DNA from: Macrosoma leucophasiata
Taxonomy: Eukaryota; Arthropoda; Insecta; Lepidoptera; Hedylidae
Assembly (NCBI GenBank): GCA_036365455.1
Contig: JAWQUS010000023.1
Span: 5,766,001-5,830,000 of the forward strand
DNA length: 64,000 nt
Reading direction: 5' to 3'
Of the stretch, positions 22,013 to 34,203 are shown one piece after another. The stretch's first letter is position 1; every line of letters begins with the position of its first letter. The translations under genes were made by a program, and so were the position numbers. Under the pieces are notes generated by a model. The model saw only the letters and a list, made by a program, of their open reading frames with translations. It was not told where the DNA came from and did not search any database.

Positions 22013-22569
22013 GTTTGAGATAATCGCTAAGCCGAGGCTAAAGTTATCAGTAACTGGGTTAATTTACTCGTATTTAGTTAGCCTACTAACACCGATTCGT
22101 ATTGGGTCAGCGTGGTGGCTGGATGAAATGCATAGATTTATTATCTACTTCATGAAATGTCCCTCTCATTAGATGCGGGATGCTACGAATGCTGCAAACC
22201 TGCGGCTGCACCATGAGACCATGACCTATTATTGTCAAACCTAAACTGAAACGTTATTAGTTTGGTCTCGTTTCTTCATACAAGCTGTCACATAAGACAA
22301 ATGAAACAAGATTTTGGCAGCGTCTAAACTGAATCGCAATAAGACGTCATGATACAGGTTCGGGACGACCTAAGATTTATAATACTAGAATAATAAATCT
22401 ATGGGGCCGACCGCCTATCTTACCAGTGTTGTATCGCCTATTAAAACATTTTCCTCTTAAGTATACTATACCTGCGGATGAAAACACTTCCAGAAAAAAG
22501 TTAGGCGGTGCGACACTGACAAGATGGTGTCATAATTGAAAGCTAAACGAAACCATTAGAGTTAGGCGG
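22013..22569. other. unassigned; faint RTE-tail similarity
   Basis: CCGATTCGTATTGGGTCAGCGTGGTGGC at 22091..22118 resembles the tail of the 5S-headed SINE at 10080. The rest is unrecognised. Confidence 0.35.
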
Positions 22570-23292
22570 TTGGCGCCCTGATCCGCATCTTGAGACGCAC
22601 TTGACACATGTGAACTGTTTCCCTCCGAAGATTTCCGCCTTGTCGTGGCGGGGCCTTAGTAGTGGGTTGTCCCGGCGAAGCCAAGGGGAACCCAGCGGGA
22701 GCGGCGTTTGGCGTGGCTCTGCCCGTCACTCACTGCTGTGGTGAGCAGACGGCTGGGGAAGTGGTGTACGGGTATGTCGTTCGTGCTGCACTCTATCCCT
22801 AGCCGCATAACGATCGTCCCGAAATTCGATAGGGACGTGGTGGGGCCGCAGGACAGCGGTTGAGGGTCGAACTTCTTTGACACTACCGCTCCCCCGGGGC
22901 TCAACTTTGTGAGAGACCCCTCCATCCGGGCGGTATGGGACGCCTGGTGTAGTGTGTGGTCCGAGACAGGGACCTTCGGACTAGGGGATGTTCGTCGCCC
23001 GAATGGAGAGGTGTCGAGCTGGCCGGCGTGGAGGTGTTCCGCAGGTTACAAGCGTTGGTTGGAGGTGAAGGGCCCCATGGAGGGCTCGGCAACGGGAAGC
23101 CGCCGGTGGTCGTAGATATGTGCGATAGGGTTCCCGTGACCCCTCCACTAATGGGGGAGTCGGAACACCCAGTGGTTTTTAGTGGGTAGTCGGGTGTTTT
23201 TTCCCCTTAGTGCCACGTAACCCATGTCTTTTCCCAAGGGTATCCGTAAAAAAGGGAACTGTTTGCTTATTTGTCACTTCATAACGTAAAAA
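22570..23292 (+). mobile_element. GC-rich LINE remnant (rep-P)
   Basis: This is the sharpest G+C rise in the left half of the window. The end section has CCCGTGACCCCTCCACTAATG, GTCGGAACACCCAGTGG, TAGTGGGTAGTCGGGTG and CTTTTCCCAAGGGTATCCG. It is matched in the same order by the minus strand of 54238..54358. Composition and the 3' untranslated-like end suggest a non-LTR retrotransposon of R1/Jockey type, but no RT motif was found, so the clade is a guess. Short open frames in it do not look like real proteins. Confidence 0.5.
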
Positions 23293-23765
23293 AGGTGACA
23301 TCAAAACATCGGACCATTTGACCTTGTAGGCATCAAACGTTTTTACTTAGTCCTCGAGGTATTGACATAGAATTGACAGATCTGTATCAAGATGCGTGAC
23401 ACTAAATAATTCCTCTAGGATATTAATAAATGTGGAGTATTAATAAATAAATCCGTTCAAGGCTCTTCTTCGTACCGACCTGGTACATAATTAAGTATTC
23501 GCATTAGACATAAAGGTAGAAGTTTTAATATTTATTAAAATGAATGCAGCCATTAGGAACATTAAGTTATAAATAATGAATTTAAAATATTTTAATGAGT
23601 TTAATCATAACACGTGCCACTCTATTGTTTCTTTGATTATTTATGTCCCAATTTGTTTATATATTTTATTATGTGTCTTTTACATATTGTGTACGAGATG
23701 CTAAGTTTTATTTCATGTTATGCAGTGATTAACGCAAACAGTTCACTTTTTTACCGCGGGAAAAT
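23293..23765. other. AT-rich stretch, nothing recognised
   Basis: No feature was identified beyond background. Confidence 0.35.
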
Positions 23766-24033
23766 GTGCCTATAGACACCCATATAAAGACCAAGGTCAA
23801 AAAGGTAGATGGGTTACCACTCCTGAGGCCTAAGGTGTTATGCCTTTGTGCCGGCAATTACAGGGCCGTACATTACCACTTGACCGGAACACAGTAGTGC
23901 TGAACACTACCATTTAGCGGCAAGTAGGTATATTAGGTAATGCGGTGGTGCCTACGCCCGCGAGCTCCGTCACTGTTGCTCTTCCACTAGTAAAAATAAA
24001 AGTTTGTTTGCCACTTCATGACTAAAAAAACTG
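23766..24033 (-). mobile_element. SINE-A copy, 3' truncated, with an inverted tip
   Basis: 23766..23993 runs from the GTGTCTATAGGC box to the head CGCGAGCTCCGTCACTG on the minus strand but lacks the tail. Immediately right, 24001..24033 carries an isolated plus-strand tip GTTTGTTTGCCACTTCATGAC with A run. Confidence 0.75.
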
Positions 24034-24149
24034 ATGCCTGTACTTAATCCAAAAATTATATTAGTTCACCCCTAACATTTTTGAAAGACCTATTCAACGA
24101 TATCCCACACTATATAGAAAACAAAAAATAAAAAAAATATCCGTGCGTT

Positions 24150-24352
24150 ACATGTAGGGGAGGTACCCTAAATAATTTTATTTTTCATGTTTTTATTCTA
24201 CCACTTTGTCGACGTGATTAAGGTGTATACGTGTGCCTAATTTCAAGTTTCTAGTACCAATAGTTTTTGCGCTAAACCGCGGACTGACAGACAGACAGAC
24301 AGACGGACATGGCGAAACTATAAGGGTTCCTTGTTTACTACGGAATCCTAAT
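24150..24352 (+). repeat. MINE-like repeat with CAGA microsatellite
   Basis: TACCAATAGTTTTTGCGC then CAGACAGACAGACAGACGGAC (microsatellite and boundary, 24286..24306) and GGGTTCCTTGTTTACTACGG. This is the standard lepidopteran layout around this microsatellite. Confidence 0.6.
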
Positions 24353-24370
24353 AAACGAGACACTCGATAA

Positions 24371-24434
24371 AGTATGTATGTATGTATCTTCACGCCAGGT
24401 CCCTAACGGGGTAGGCAGAGAGTGTAGAGCGCCA
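24371..24434 (-). mobile_element. RTE-1 3' tip
   Basis: TATG repeats followed by TATCTTCACGCCAGGTCCCT and AACGGGGTAGGCAGAG, the last 60 bp of the RTE-1 LINE seen in full at 46936. The body is absent. Confidence 0.8.
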
Positions 24435-24469
24435 GTAAACAAGAAGTAAACGAGAAATATCTATACATA

Positions 24470-24834
24470 TAATAAAACAGTAAACTCCGCATGTCTGTAA
24501 ATTGTATATATTTACGAAAGACCAATTGGGGGTGATGTTAAAATAATATTAGAACACTTTTCAATGATTTTTAATTTTTTTGTCTGTCTGTTTGTCCCTT
24601 TGTCCAGGCTAATCTCCGAAGATACTTTACGGATTCGAATGAAACTTTTTGTGGTGTATAGATACTAAGCCTGGCCAACATTTAGGCTACTTTTTACTGC
24701 GGGAAAATCACTGATTCCCACGGGAATTTCTACATTTAATTTCATTTTCCTATACAAATAGTCCGTATCTATCAAACCTTTGAGACATTATTTCATTGTG
24801 AGGCAATACGAAGTTTGCCAGGTCAGCTAGTAAT
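24470..24834 (+). repeat. interspersed repeat joined to a rep-B 3' end
   Basis: 24470..24725 has GTCTGTCTGTTTGTCCC and AGGCTAATCTCCGAAGATAC. 24738..24834 is the 3' third of rep-B (CATTTTCCTATACAAATAG to GCAATACGAAGTTTGCC and CAGCTAGT). The join suggests a composite or a related longer family. Confidence 0.6.
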
Positions 24835-25159
24835 TGAATATGTACCTAGGATGCGAGAAGTAAATAAGTGTCAAATATCTTTAGTTTTTCAAATGTTAAA
24901 TAATTTGCCATCTCATGGCGGTTTTTCAAAAATGCCGATCACGTCTTTCTTCTTAAAAAGGCATAGATCACACCAATTAAGGTCAGTTTTGTCTATACAA
25001 TAGGTACCTATCTATTTATGCTCTTCGTGTCTTCGAGGAACCGTTATTTTTTGTTCGATGCTTTGTCCATTCATTTTGTTTAGCTATTATTAAAACCTTT
25101 TCTATCTAATGCATGCATATTCACTCTACCTTTTACAGTCAGCGTATCACACTTTGAGA

Positions 25160-25262
25160 ATCACTGTCCTAAAAAAAAGCCATGGTAGTTAAAGTAAAAA
25201 AAAATAATTAAATCTCTGGGCACGTAGTAGTCCGACTCGCAATTGGCCGGATTTATTTTATT
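25160..25262. repeat. MINE-like tail
   Basis: GTAGTCCGACTCGCAATTGG at 25228 is the conserved end box of MINE-like repeats, also decayed at 13105. Confidence 0.45.
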
Positions 25263-27238
25263 TTTAATAAATATCAGCATCAGCAATTTCTTCTTAAAGC
25301 CTTGTGAGTAGACTTTTGAGCAGTTAGATAGGCTAAAGGCGTTACTCAACAGGATGGTACGACAGTCTAATGAACGTATTATTTACTTATTTCTTGTACA
25401 GTTCAGCGGCACACATGATTTGATTGATGCCAAAGTTGATACAATCTTGATAAAGATGTATGAAGAAACTGATTTGATATGGTTTGCATAACAAGATGCG
25501 TTGTTTTTGCTGCACACCGCTCACTCTGTCAGAGTTGCCACCCGTCCCGATTCTGTCGGGACAGTCCCGATTTTAATGAAATATCCCACGTCCCGACGAT
25601 TTATTAATTTGTTCCGATTTACAATTAATTTGTGACCATCGCTCAATTTGAATTGCCGTGCTGTCTCCTCACGACTTCTCCACCTGGTGCGTAGCGTTCT
25701 TATACACTATAACGGGACGTCCCTATTCGAACTAACAAACAAATATTCAAATTTAGAATAAGAGAGAGACAGGTTGTGTGTGTGAGAGAGAGAGAGAGAG
25801 AAAATGGACCTACCTAAATTCAAACCGACCCTCGCACGCTGTGTATCCTAGTAGTAACCCTAAGTCCTTTGATAGAAGTAAGAGTTAGATTATATTTGAA
25901 ATATAAAACTCCCAAGAGTAGGTGTGGTAAAAAAATAAAAGGGGGGAATGACACGGAGCCCCAACGGCCACAACCACGCCTCCACGCCCCGCATCTGTGG
26001 GTACCAGCACAAATATAATTGTACCCTCCAGAAGAAGTAGGGAGATTGAGACAGGGAGTTGGTATAGTTATAAGAGGGTGGCAATATTAAATTGCGAGAC
26101 CCAATGATGAGATCCATAATGGTGGGAACCATTATTTGTTTGAACATGTGACGTTGTTAAACAACGTATATACATGATATTCTGCATTGTGTTGCATAAC
26201 TACTAGTAACCAACTTGTAAACAAGTAGTAGGTAATTAACACTCAATGTGTTACAACGCCATCTATGTAGTCCGTGCCGTACTACGCAATCCGCTCCACC
26301 TTATAACCGATAACACTAGTTAGGCAGCAATCACGATTGGCATGTTATGTTTAAGGTAGGTATAATTAATTAAATTAATATTCGTATACCTATTCTGTCG
26401 AAAGATCTTACAATGGGCATTCCAAGGGTTAAATAATTAATATGGACAATGTAAGTTGAGGTTATCGAATGGGTTTAATCGCATACCTATTTAGTCTATT
26501 GTCCTAAATCTCAAATATTATCCGAGCGTCCAGTAGGTATTTTTTTTAAATTTTTAACAGATGTTCAATGTGATGTTCAGAGCGACGTAGGTACTTAATT
26601 CCGCAGTGGAAAGTCCTCATTTGGACCTTCCAATAATCAGCAGCTCGTACGGTCGGTAGGCTGTATCAGCCTAATAGGTACCTGTTCTAGCACAACACTT
26701 GATCTGGAACTGATTTGAACAGTTCTTGTTATAAATTAATATCACGAAGTGAATAAATGGAACACTGCAAGGAGGGTTAAAACGTAGATTAGTTATTTAC
26801 TTGCGTTATGTTAGTTTCCCCAACTTTCCTTCACTGGCTTTGCTCGGCTTCGTTCGTGGCGCTCGCGCATGGCGTCGCGCTGGCGCCGCGCCGCGCCGTC
26901 TGGCTGTCGCCGGCGATTCCCGTGACGTAACCGTACCTTCTTACTCCTAAATTATGAAGCTAACTAATACCTAACGATAGTAACCTCCCTACAGATATCC
27001 CTAATACTTGAATACTTTGCAAACTGGATAATAACCTAAAGTCACCTGAAATTATGTGTCTATAAACTGAGTAGGCACGAGAAAGTTACTAATGCTACTA
27101 TCAAATTAATAGCCTAAAGGAATCGCTACCTAGTAGATGTCTTAGATTGCCCTATTTCATCGTCCTACTTGTAAGTTCAACATATTGTAATAAGAAACGT
27201 ATCAAATCTTCTGTATCGATCAAAATCTCCTATAACTT
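25263..27238. other. unassigned stretch with a CpG-rich patch
   Basis: A GT/AG microsatellite is at 25775..25802. At 26830..26935 a dense CpG patch (GGCGTCGCGCTGGCGCCGC) stands out strongly from the AT-rich flanks. It might be a first exon or promoter island, but frames on both strands close quickly. The motif GTCCCGA recurs at 25544..25600. Confidence 0.4.
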
Positions 27239-30200
27239 TTTTTTTTTTATGTCAAGGGTTTGACAGACAAGCAGACAGGCCACCTGATGGAAAGTGGTTA
27301 CCGTCGCCTATGAACATTTGCAACATCAGGGGAGTTGCCAACGCGCTGCCAGCCCTGAAGGACTCTTTTGACGCCTGTTTTGAAGAACCCCATATTGTAG
27401 CGCCGGGGTAACACCTCAGAGGGAAGTTCGTTCCACAATTTGCACGTTCTGGGCAGGAATGAACGCGCGAATCGGGCTGTTGAGCACTGCCAAGTGTCCA
27501 ATCTGTGCGGGTGAAACTCCTCTCTTCGGCGGGTGGTACGATGAAGGAATGGAGACGATGGCACCAGATCGAACAGTTCATCAGAGCATTCACCATTGTA
27601 AAGGCGGTAGAAGATGCACAGACAACCGATGTCTCTGCGCAGACTCAGATCTTCGAGTCGATCTGTAATTCCTGGGTCGTTGACGATTCGAATGGCACGT
27701 TTTTGAATGGAGTCAAGGGGACCGAGCTGGTATTTAGGGGCTTCCGCCCAAAGATGAGAGCAGTATTCCAAATGGGGCCTCACTTGAGCTTTATATAGCT
27801 GTAGAAGTTGCCCCGGTGTGAAATACTGCCTCGCCTGGTTTAGCACCCCGAGCTTCTTGGATGCCAGCTTGGTCTTACGCACTATATGACCCCGAAACTG
27901 CACTTCATTCGAAATGTCAACACCCAGGATACCTACACTTTTACTAATGGTGAGTTGAGTGCTCTGAAACTGTGGCGCTACAATGAATGGGGATTTTTTA
28001 GCGGTAAACGCGCAGACTTGTGTCTTTGTGGGGTTGAACTGGACTAGATTTAGTCTTCCCCAATCAGAGACTCGCTCCAGAGAGTTCTCGACTTCAGACA
28101 CAAGTCTAGTTCTACTCTCCTCGATAAGCGCCCGAGAAGCATTTGCGCGGCTAGTATAGTGTGCATCTCCCGTACTGTCATCAGCATAACAATGATAGTT
28201 AAGGTTCTGTTCTAACATGTCATTGATATGTAGTAAGAAAAGTGTGGGAGATAACACAGAGCCCTGCGGTACACCAGCGTTTATTGGTAAAGTGTCAGAG
28301 CTTTGTCCATCGACTAGAACTTTGATGAAACGCTCTGACAGAAAGCTGGCTGTCCAATGGCATAGCTTCTCAGGGAGACCGTTCGATGGTAACTTCGCGA
28401 GAAGAGCCCCGTGCTAGACCCGGTCAAAAGCCTTTGCGATGTCTAGGCTCACAGCTAATGCTTCCCCACTGTTGTCTAAGGTCTGAGCCCATCGGTGCGT
28501 GAGGTACACTAGAAGATCACCAGCCGATCTGCCATGCCGAAAGCCATATTGGCGATCGCTGATCAGCTGGTGATCCTCCAAGTATTTCAGCAGCTGCGTG
28601 TACATATTACACGCTCCATGAACTTAGAAAGAAGGGAAGTAATCGCAATGGGTCTGTCAATTTACCGGATCACTACGATCCCCTTTTTTGGGGATCTGGT
28701 GCACAAGGGCTGTCTTCCACGAAGACGGAACTATACCGCGATCGTAAGAGAGCGAGAACAGGCGCGTCAGAACGGGAGTCAACTCGGGAGCGCACACTTT
28801 CAACACCACTGCAGGGATGGAATCCGGCCCACTCGACTTGTTGACGTCAAGGGAAATAAGCGCACACCTGATGTCTTTTTGAGAAAAATTTGACATCAGG
28901 CATTGAGCTTTCGCACCTCGGGATGGAAGGCGGTGTGTTTCCGCCGTCGTCAAGAGTCGAGTTCGAGGAAAAGAGATTCACCAGGAGATCGGCTTTCTCC
29001 TTTGCCGTGTGGGCCAGGTCGCCATCTGGTTTTCGCAGTGGGGGAAAAGATGTTCGGCAGAAGTTTCCTTCGACAGCCTTGGCAAGGGACCAATATGCAC
29101 GGCTTCCCGGGGGATGCCGAATCAGCCTCTTGCCAACCCTGGCGATGTGCTTAAACTTCGCTTTGGCTATCCGCTTCTTTGCAGACCTGGAAACAGCGTT
29201 TTTTGAGGTCGGAGGCTTTCGGATCCTTACACGCATACGCCGAAGTCCAGGCTCGGTAGGCCTCCTGCTTGAGACTTGTTGTTTCAGCACAAGACCCACC
29301 GAACCAGGGCTGAAACCCAGGTACGATTTGTGTGAGCCCATACGCCGTAGCAAAGTTGTAAGCAGTCCTTCCGGCGAAGTCCGTGATTCGGGATCCCAAC
29401 TACTCCGTATGGTGCGCATTGAAATCACCAAGAATCACCAACTCCGCCGAAGGGTGCTGCTCTAGCACTCTGTCGATCACCTCCTGAATGTGCTCGAATA
29501 GGCGAGTTGTCTCCCGGTCTCCACTATAGGACCTGTACATGCACGCGAAGATTCGTATGGTACCTCCGCAATCCACACGCGCCCACAATAAGGACAGGTC
29601 CTTGTCTTCGTAATGGTCGAGACGGTGACAACAGATATCCTCACGCACGTATAGACAAACCCCAGCACGGCGAATAAAAACACTCTCCAAAGTATATCCG
29701 GGGTAAGTGAGATACGAAGTATCTTGTGGGCAGGATATCTGAGTCTCCGTCAAAAAGAGTAGGGCTGGCTTAGCCGTTTCCAGGTGGTGGTGGACGGCGT
29801 TTAAATTGGTGTGAATACCCCTGATAAAAAAAATACCCCTGAAAGTGGATATGTGTAACACATATCCACTTTGAATGTGGAAGAGGCTGGTAAACCTCTT
29901 CTTTTTTTTAACTTTACCATATTTTTTTTTCTTATCAGCGTCAGGGAGGAAAGGGATAAAGAGTGCCATGCTAACCGTTCAAAGGACAAAAGCGCGGGTT
30001 GGTTAGGGACGCCTGCTCGTAGTGGTGATGTGATTTGCTGGTCCGGGGGACGAAAAGACCCTCGATCCTCCCCGTGCGCGATTGTCGGGTTCCACTCCTA
30101 CTCCGGCACGACAACCGCACAACGGGATTTTTCGCCGATTGGCGGGACAGCCTCCCAGGCCAGAGTTTATCAGTGATGCCTGGGTTCGGGTCCCCTACTG

Positions 30201-30620
30201 ACCGGCGGGCGGCAGCGGTAATCGTTTCATCGGCTCTTCCTGCCCCCCGGGCCAACACATCACGCCACTAGGAGCAGTCATCTACTCCGTCCCACTGGTC
30301 CAAGGGACGGTCAGCATGACACGCTCAGGGAGAGGAAAAGAGGGAGGGAGAACTGGCTCTCAGGCTCGGCAGCCGGAACACGTCCGAGGACGCTTAGCGG
30401 CAGATTACGACCTGAGGGTGATAGCTAGCCAGGCAGACATCTAAAAGTTTAGAGGTCTTACCACCAAGCAGGACACAGGAGGGGATTGCGCTGGCAGTGT
30501 CAGTCCAGCCACCAAAGGTGCCGAGTCGCCAGAGCCTCGTCCGTTGGACAGCAGGTGCACCACGAGCAGGTGAAGACGACTTTGGCGCAAGATGTTTGGG
30601 CGCCACTTACACCCATTACA
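27239..30620 (-). mobile_element. Jockey-like LINE, nearly full length but decayed
   Basis: The 3' end is marked by the T run at 27239..27250 and GACAGACAAGCAGACAGGCC, and the 5' leader extends to about 30620. Order on the minus strand: GC-rich leader (30620..29970), endonuclease, linker, reverse transcriptase, short 3' UTR. It moved by target-primed reverse transcription. A convincing target duplication was not found. The sequence is GC-richer than its surroundings throughout. Confidence 0.85.
27298..29969 (-). pseudogene. LINE ORF2 (endonuclease and reverse transcriptase), multiply broken
   Basis: The endonuclease N-terminus at 29820..29400 shows LLFLTETQ and VILGDFNAHHTE. An in-frame stop at 29402..29400 follows. 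Soon after, about 29260, the second half of the nuclease (the SDH part) is missing by internal deletion. The linker reads on in another frame (29200..28900). A one-base gain in a T run near 28895 leads into the RT N-terminus (SLDVNKSSGPDS). A pair of opposite frameshifts lies between about 28660 and 28600. Motif A is SLDIAKAFDRV, ended by a nonsense codon at 28416..28414. The last frame 28257..27298 has the catalytic CYADDSTGDA and an intact thumb and C-terminus (319 residues). Jockey superfamily is the best fit. It is inactive. Confidence 0.9.
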
Positions 30621-31115
30621 ACTGTGTAAATCACATTTAATATCCTGTAAAAGGTATAATAAAGAAACAATCCTACTCATCCTAACAATACAAATGTACG
30701 GAATATTAGATCAAATACAAATATTGACGTAAAATAGGTATCATAATTGCAATATGAATTAGAATTTGCGCGAGGCGCGACGCGTACGCTTGAGTCCGTG
30801 AATTACCTTACATGGAATGTCCTTCGATAAACGCGAGACGCGGGGCGCTATCGGGAAGCGCGGCAACACGTTGGCGCGCAAATTTAAGAACTGAATGAAC
30901 ATATTATATTGATGTTGCGATTTGTTAAGTCTATGAAATATACTTTTTTTTTATGTGACGGCATATGGATGTCGTTACAACACAGAGTTATATTACCTAC
31001 TGCTTCTACTTTGGCCTTCGAATCGGAAGAAGGATTTTCAACTAATGAATAATTTGAAGACTACACAGTACTTATTATAGAATATACTACATACCACAGC
31101 TCGATCAAAATCAAA
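30621..31115. other. unassigned, with a CpG-rich patch
   Basis: 30765..30895 contains GCGCGAGGCGCGACGCG and GAGACGCGGGGCGC. It has no coding frame and is of unknown role. Confidence 0.35.
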
Positions 31116-31312
31116 GTTTTGTAGAGACTATATTTGCGGATTTCCTCGCGTGATTTTCTACCAACTTCTTCTCTTATCCGACGTTTCGGTCGCTATCGTG
31201 GTCATGGACAGACAAATTCGACGATCCTGTCCGTAACCACGATAGCTTTTTGTACACGCGAGGAAATTATAATACCTACAATGTATGAAGCTCACGAAAA
31301 CCTGCCAAAACG
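31116..31312 (+). mobile_element. rep-D copy with target duplication
   Basis: TTTGCGGATTTCCTCGCGTG near the left end mirrors CACGCGAGGAAATTAT near 31255, followed by CAATGTATGAAGCTCACG. TCAAAATCAAA stands at 31105..31115 and 31313..31323. The centre GACGTTTCGGTCGCTATCG corresponds to that of the copy at 11892, in the opposite sense. Confidence 0.75.
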
Positions 31313-32354
31313 TCAAAATCAAAATGTTGATAAAGAATAGCTAACATGAAATTGGAAAACAGTAGAAGTTGAACGCATTATTTGGTCTAGTATCTCTTAA
31401 TATGAACATAGCACCTTCAAATGCTCATTGTTGAGCGTGTAGTTTCAGTAATAGCAATACTGTTGTGTGATGTCCGAAATCGTCAGGTCCTTGGTAGATT
31501 AATAATAAAAGCAGAATTGCAAATATCGCTTAACATACATAGGTATGTCTTGTTCATAAATAAATATTAAAATATTGAACGTGGAATTAATGAACGCGGC
31601 CCGTCCATTCTTTTTGGTCCGTTCAGACTAAGTACCCAAAGAAATATCCATGGAAAAATTTAAAAGATAAATACTTTTTTTATGCATTCTTCTTGATGAC
31701 TTAAATTGGACCGAAATTCCATCAATTGTCATCGATGCCTATCAGAATGTCCCGATTTTTTCTCCTAAAAGGTGGTAACCCTCTGGCATGTTAATTTGAA
31801 AACGACATTGCTGTGACCCACAAGACCCAACCTCGAAGGTCGCTGACGTTCTATTGCTTCTAATAATATATTACAATATTGTATAATGAAATAATTAGAG
31901 GTTTCTCGATCATTTCGTAATATTTATAAGTTTTAAGGTTATAAACGGGCCATATTTTTCATTAATTCATTTTAAAGTACCTTTTAAAGTTATTAAATTG
32001 TCATAATCACTGACTAATATTTATTAAAGTCACTACTAGACAAGTTACCTACTCCCTCGGTTATTACTCCACGTTCACTGTCTGTTGCAGCCAATTTGCC
32101 ACCGATTCACTAAGACACTTATTAGACAGATAGACAGTTGACTCGCGAATAAGTTAGTATTATAATTATTTAAACAATATTAGTAATTATTATTTAAATG
32201 GTCATGTTTATTTTATAATCTATGGATATTGCGCGTGGACGCCATCTTGACAGATATTTGAAAAAATGTATTCAGGGTTTTGTTCATAGATTTATTAACG
32301 AAGTAGTTTATTAAATCTATGGTTTTGTTCTCCGTGTCTTCTCTATATCTTCTT
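31313..32354. other. AT-rich stretch, nothing recognised
   Basis: No gene or repeat family was identified. Confidence 0.35.
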
Positions 32355-32700
32355 ATATTTTATCATATATAGAATAGAATAGAAAATATTTTTATTTCGA
32401 ATAGATCTTTACAGATACTTTCAAAACGTCAAGAAATATATAAAATCCCTAGAGTGAATAACCATTACATAAAGTAAAGCAAAATCATATATTAATAGTA
32501 AATTAAAAATTAGAATTTAAACTACTTAGTTAAAACATAATAATCACAAAATTTTTCAATTCCTTCAATGATGATAAATGAAGAAAAAGAAAAACTTATT
32601 CGTCAAGATCAAAGTTATTCACTTAGCAGAGTTCCAAGTGCAGTCACTACTGAGAAGAACTCCGCTACCCAACAAACTCATTAAGAGCTCTTTTAAATGA
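32355..32700 (-). mobile_element. LINE 3' end (rep-K), inverted copy
   Basis: GAATAGAATAGAAAATATTT to GAGAAGAACTCCGC. It matches 21690..22012 in inverse orientation over about 320 bp. Confidence 0.65.
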
Positions 32701-32807
32701 GAGCTTAAATCTAGTACAGATTATCATGAAAAATCAAATAATATGAACGTCCATAGCATAGATGCAAATAAACTGCTATCTACTAAATGTGATGTAGATC
32801 CTGCAAA

Positions 32808-32905
32808 TCAGAACAGACCAGTCCCCACCAACAGCACCCGTTCACGAGTATGACGCATGTGACAGCCATTGCCCTCCTCGACCATTTTAGAGGGAAGTGA
32901 GCAAC
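32808..32905 (+). repeat. rep-L copy
   Basis: Carries CAGCACCCGTTCACGAGTAT and CAGCCATTGCCCTCCTCGAC, the partner of 19972..20070. Confidence 0.6.
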
Positions 32906-33059
32906 CCGCCACACGACGCGACATTAAAGCGTGCATGACTGCTCCGGATATGCATACGGCAAAATAAAAGATGGAATTAATTTACAGCCAGGTTATTCAC
33001 ATTATTCAACCCTTAACAATACTAATAACAGAATACACGAAATAACAGTATCATGAAAT

Positions 33060-33600
33060 AGCCTGGCAGCGATCGCTATAATCCCAAGATGTACTATCAT
33101 TAAGATAATCACAGGTCTTATAGTAATTACATTTATATAAACGTTCTTTCATTACTTTCTAAATTTTATTGATCGATAGACTTTGAACGTTTTTGGGGAT
33201 TTGATTAAAGAACCGTATAGCCGCGTTGTGTATTTGTTCCTAGTATTTATAGTGTGATTGTTACCTATTGTAGGAAACTCATTAATGTTTTTACGGCCAT
33301 ATAATACATTTTCATAAATGTATTGCGAAGCTACAGTCAGAATATTTATTTCTTTAAATTTATCTCTAAGAGATACCCTCGGACTCAGCCCGTTGATCGC
33401 TCGGACAGCTCTCTTTTGCAGTACAAAAATAGTGTTGACGTCGGCGGCATTTTCCCATAGCAAAATGCCATAGGACATTATACTGTGAAAATAACTAAAA
33501 TAAACAAGGCGAGCCGTCTCGACGTCTGTTAATAGTCTAATCTTTTTCACAGCTAACGCTGCCGAGCTAAGTCTATTAGCTAATTTGGCAATATTATATT
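33060..33600 (-). pseudogene. LINE reverse transcriptase C-terminal fragment
   Basis: The frame 33550..33152, continuing upstream to about 33590, reads SSAALAVKKIRLLTDVETAR, HSIMSYGILLWENA and LQKRAVRAINGL. This is the thumb and C-terminal region found after the RT catalytic core in CR1/Jockey-group LINEs. The catalytic YADD part is absent, a 5'-truncated insertion. It runs directly into the rep-B copy at 33636. The match to the family pattern is good; the exact clade is uncertain. Confidence 0.8.
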
Positions 33601-33635
33601 TATTTACATATTTTATTTATATATATAGATCATAT

Positions 33636-34203
33636 CTTATCTATATATATAAATAAAAATCAATTGCTGTTCGTTACTCTCGCTAAAACACGAGAACGGC
33701 TGGACCGATTTGGATAATTTTGGTTTTGAATGATTTTTGGGAGTCCAGGGAAGGTTTAAAAGGTAAGATAAGAAGAAATTGAAGGGAAATAGTAAAAACC
33801 ACAATTTCATTTTCCCATACAAATAGTTCGTGTATTGTATATCAAACCTTTGACACATTTTTTTTTTTTTATGTAATGGAAGTGGCAAACAAGCATGCAG
33901 TTTACATTGATGTTAAGTGATGACTGCAGCCTATAGACACCCACATGAAGACCAAGGCCAAAATGCAGATGCGTTACCACCCCTGAGGCCTAAGGTGTTA
34001 TGCCTCTGTGCCGGAAATTACAGGGCCGTACATTACCACCTGACCGGAACACGATAGTGCTGAACACTACCATTTAACGGCAAGTAAATTAGGTAATGCG
34101 GTGGTGCCTACGCCCGCGAGCTCCGTCACTGGAGCTCTACCACCAGTGAATTTACACATTATTTCATTGTGAGGCAATACGAAGTTTGACGGGTCAGCTA
34201 GTA
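33636..34203 (+). repeat. rep-B copy split by SINE-A
   Basis: 33636..33859 and 34151..34203 are the two parts of one rep-B from the TA microsatellite and GCTGTTCGTTACTC to GACGGGTCAGCTAGT. Between them sits a minus-strand SINE-A. Rep-B is therefore older than that SINE insertion. Confidence 0.9.
33858..34147 (-). mobile_element. SINE-A copy inserted in rep-B, target duplication visible
   Basis: Full-length: T run at 33858..33870, then all boxes, ending GGAGCTCTACCACCAGT. TTGACACATT (33850..33859) and TTTACACATT (34151..34160) flank it. They match at 9 of 10 positions and are present once in other rep-B copies, giving the real boundaries of SINE-A. Confidence 0.92.

Noticed and set aside
22909..23189. 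Frames in the GC-rich block
   Set aside because: Part of a repeat; two overlapping frames are equally open and neither shows motifs.
26830..26935. CpG patch as a first exon
   Set aside because: The best ATG frame on either strand gives fewer than 20 codons and no good donor follows; left as an unassigned patch.
27505..27798. Plus-strand frames over the LINE thumb region
   Set aside because: Shadows of the minus-strand reverse transcriptase.
28890..29465. 191-codon plus-strand open frame
   Set aside because: Antisense to the LINE ORF2; openness follows from the GC-rich opposite strand.
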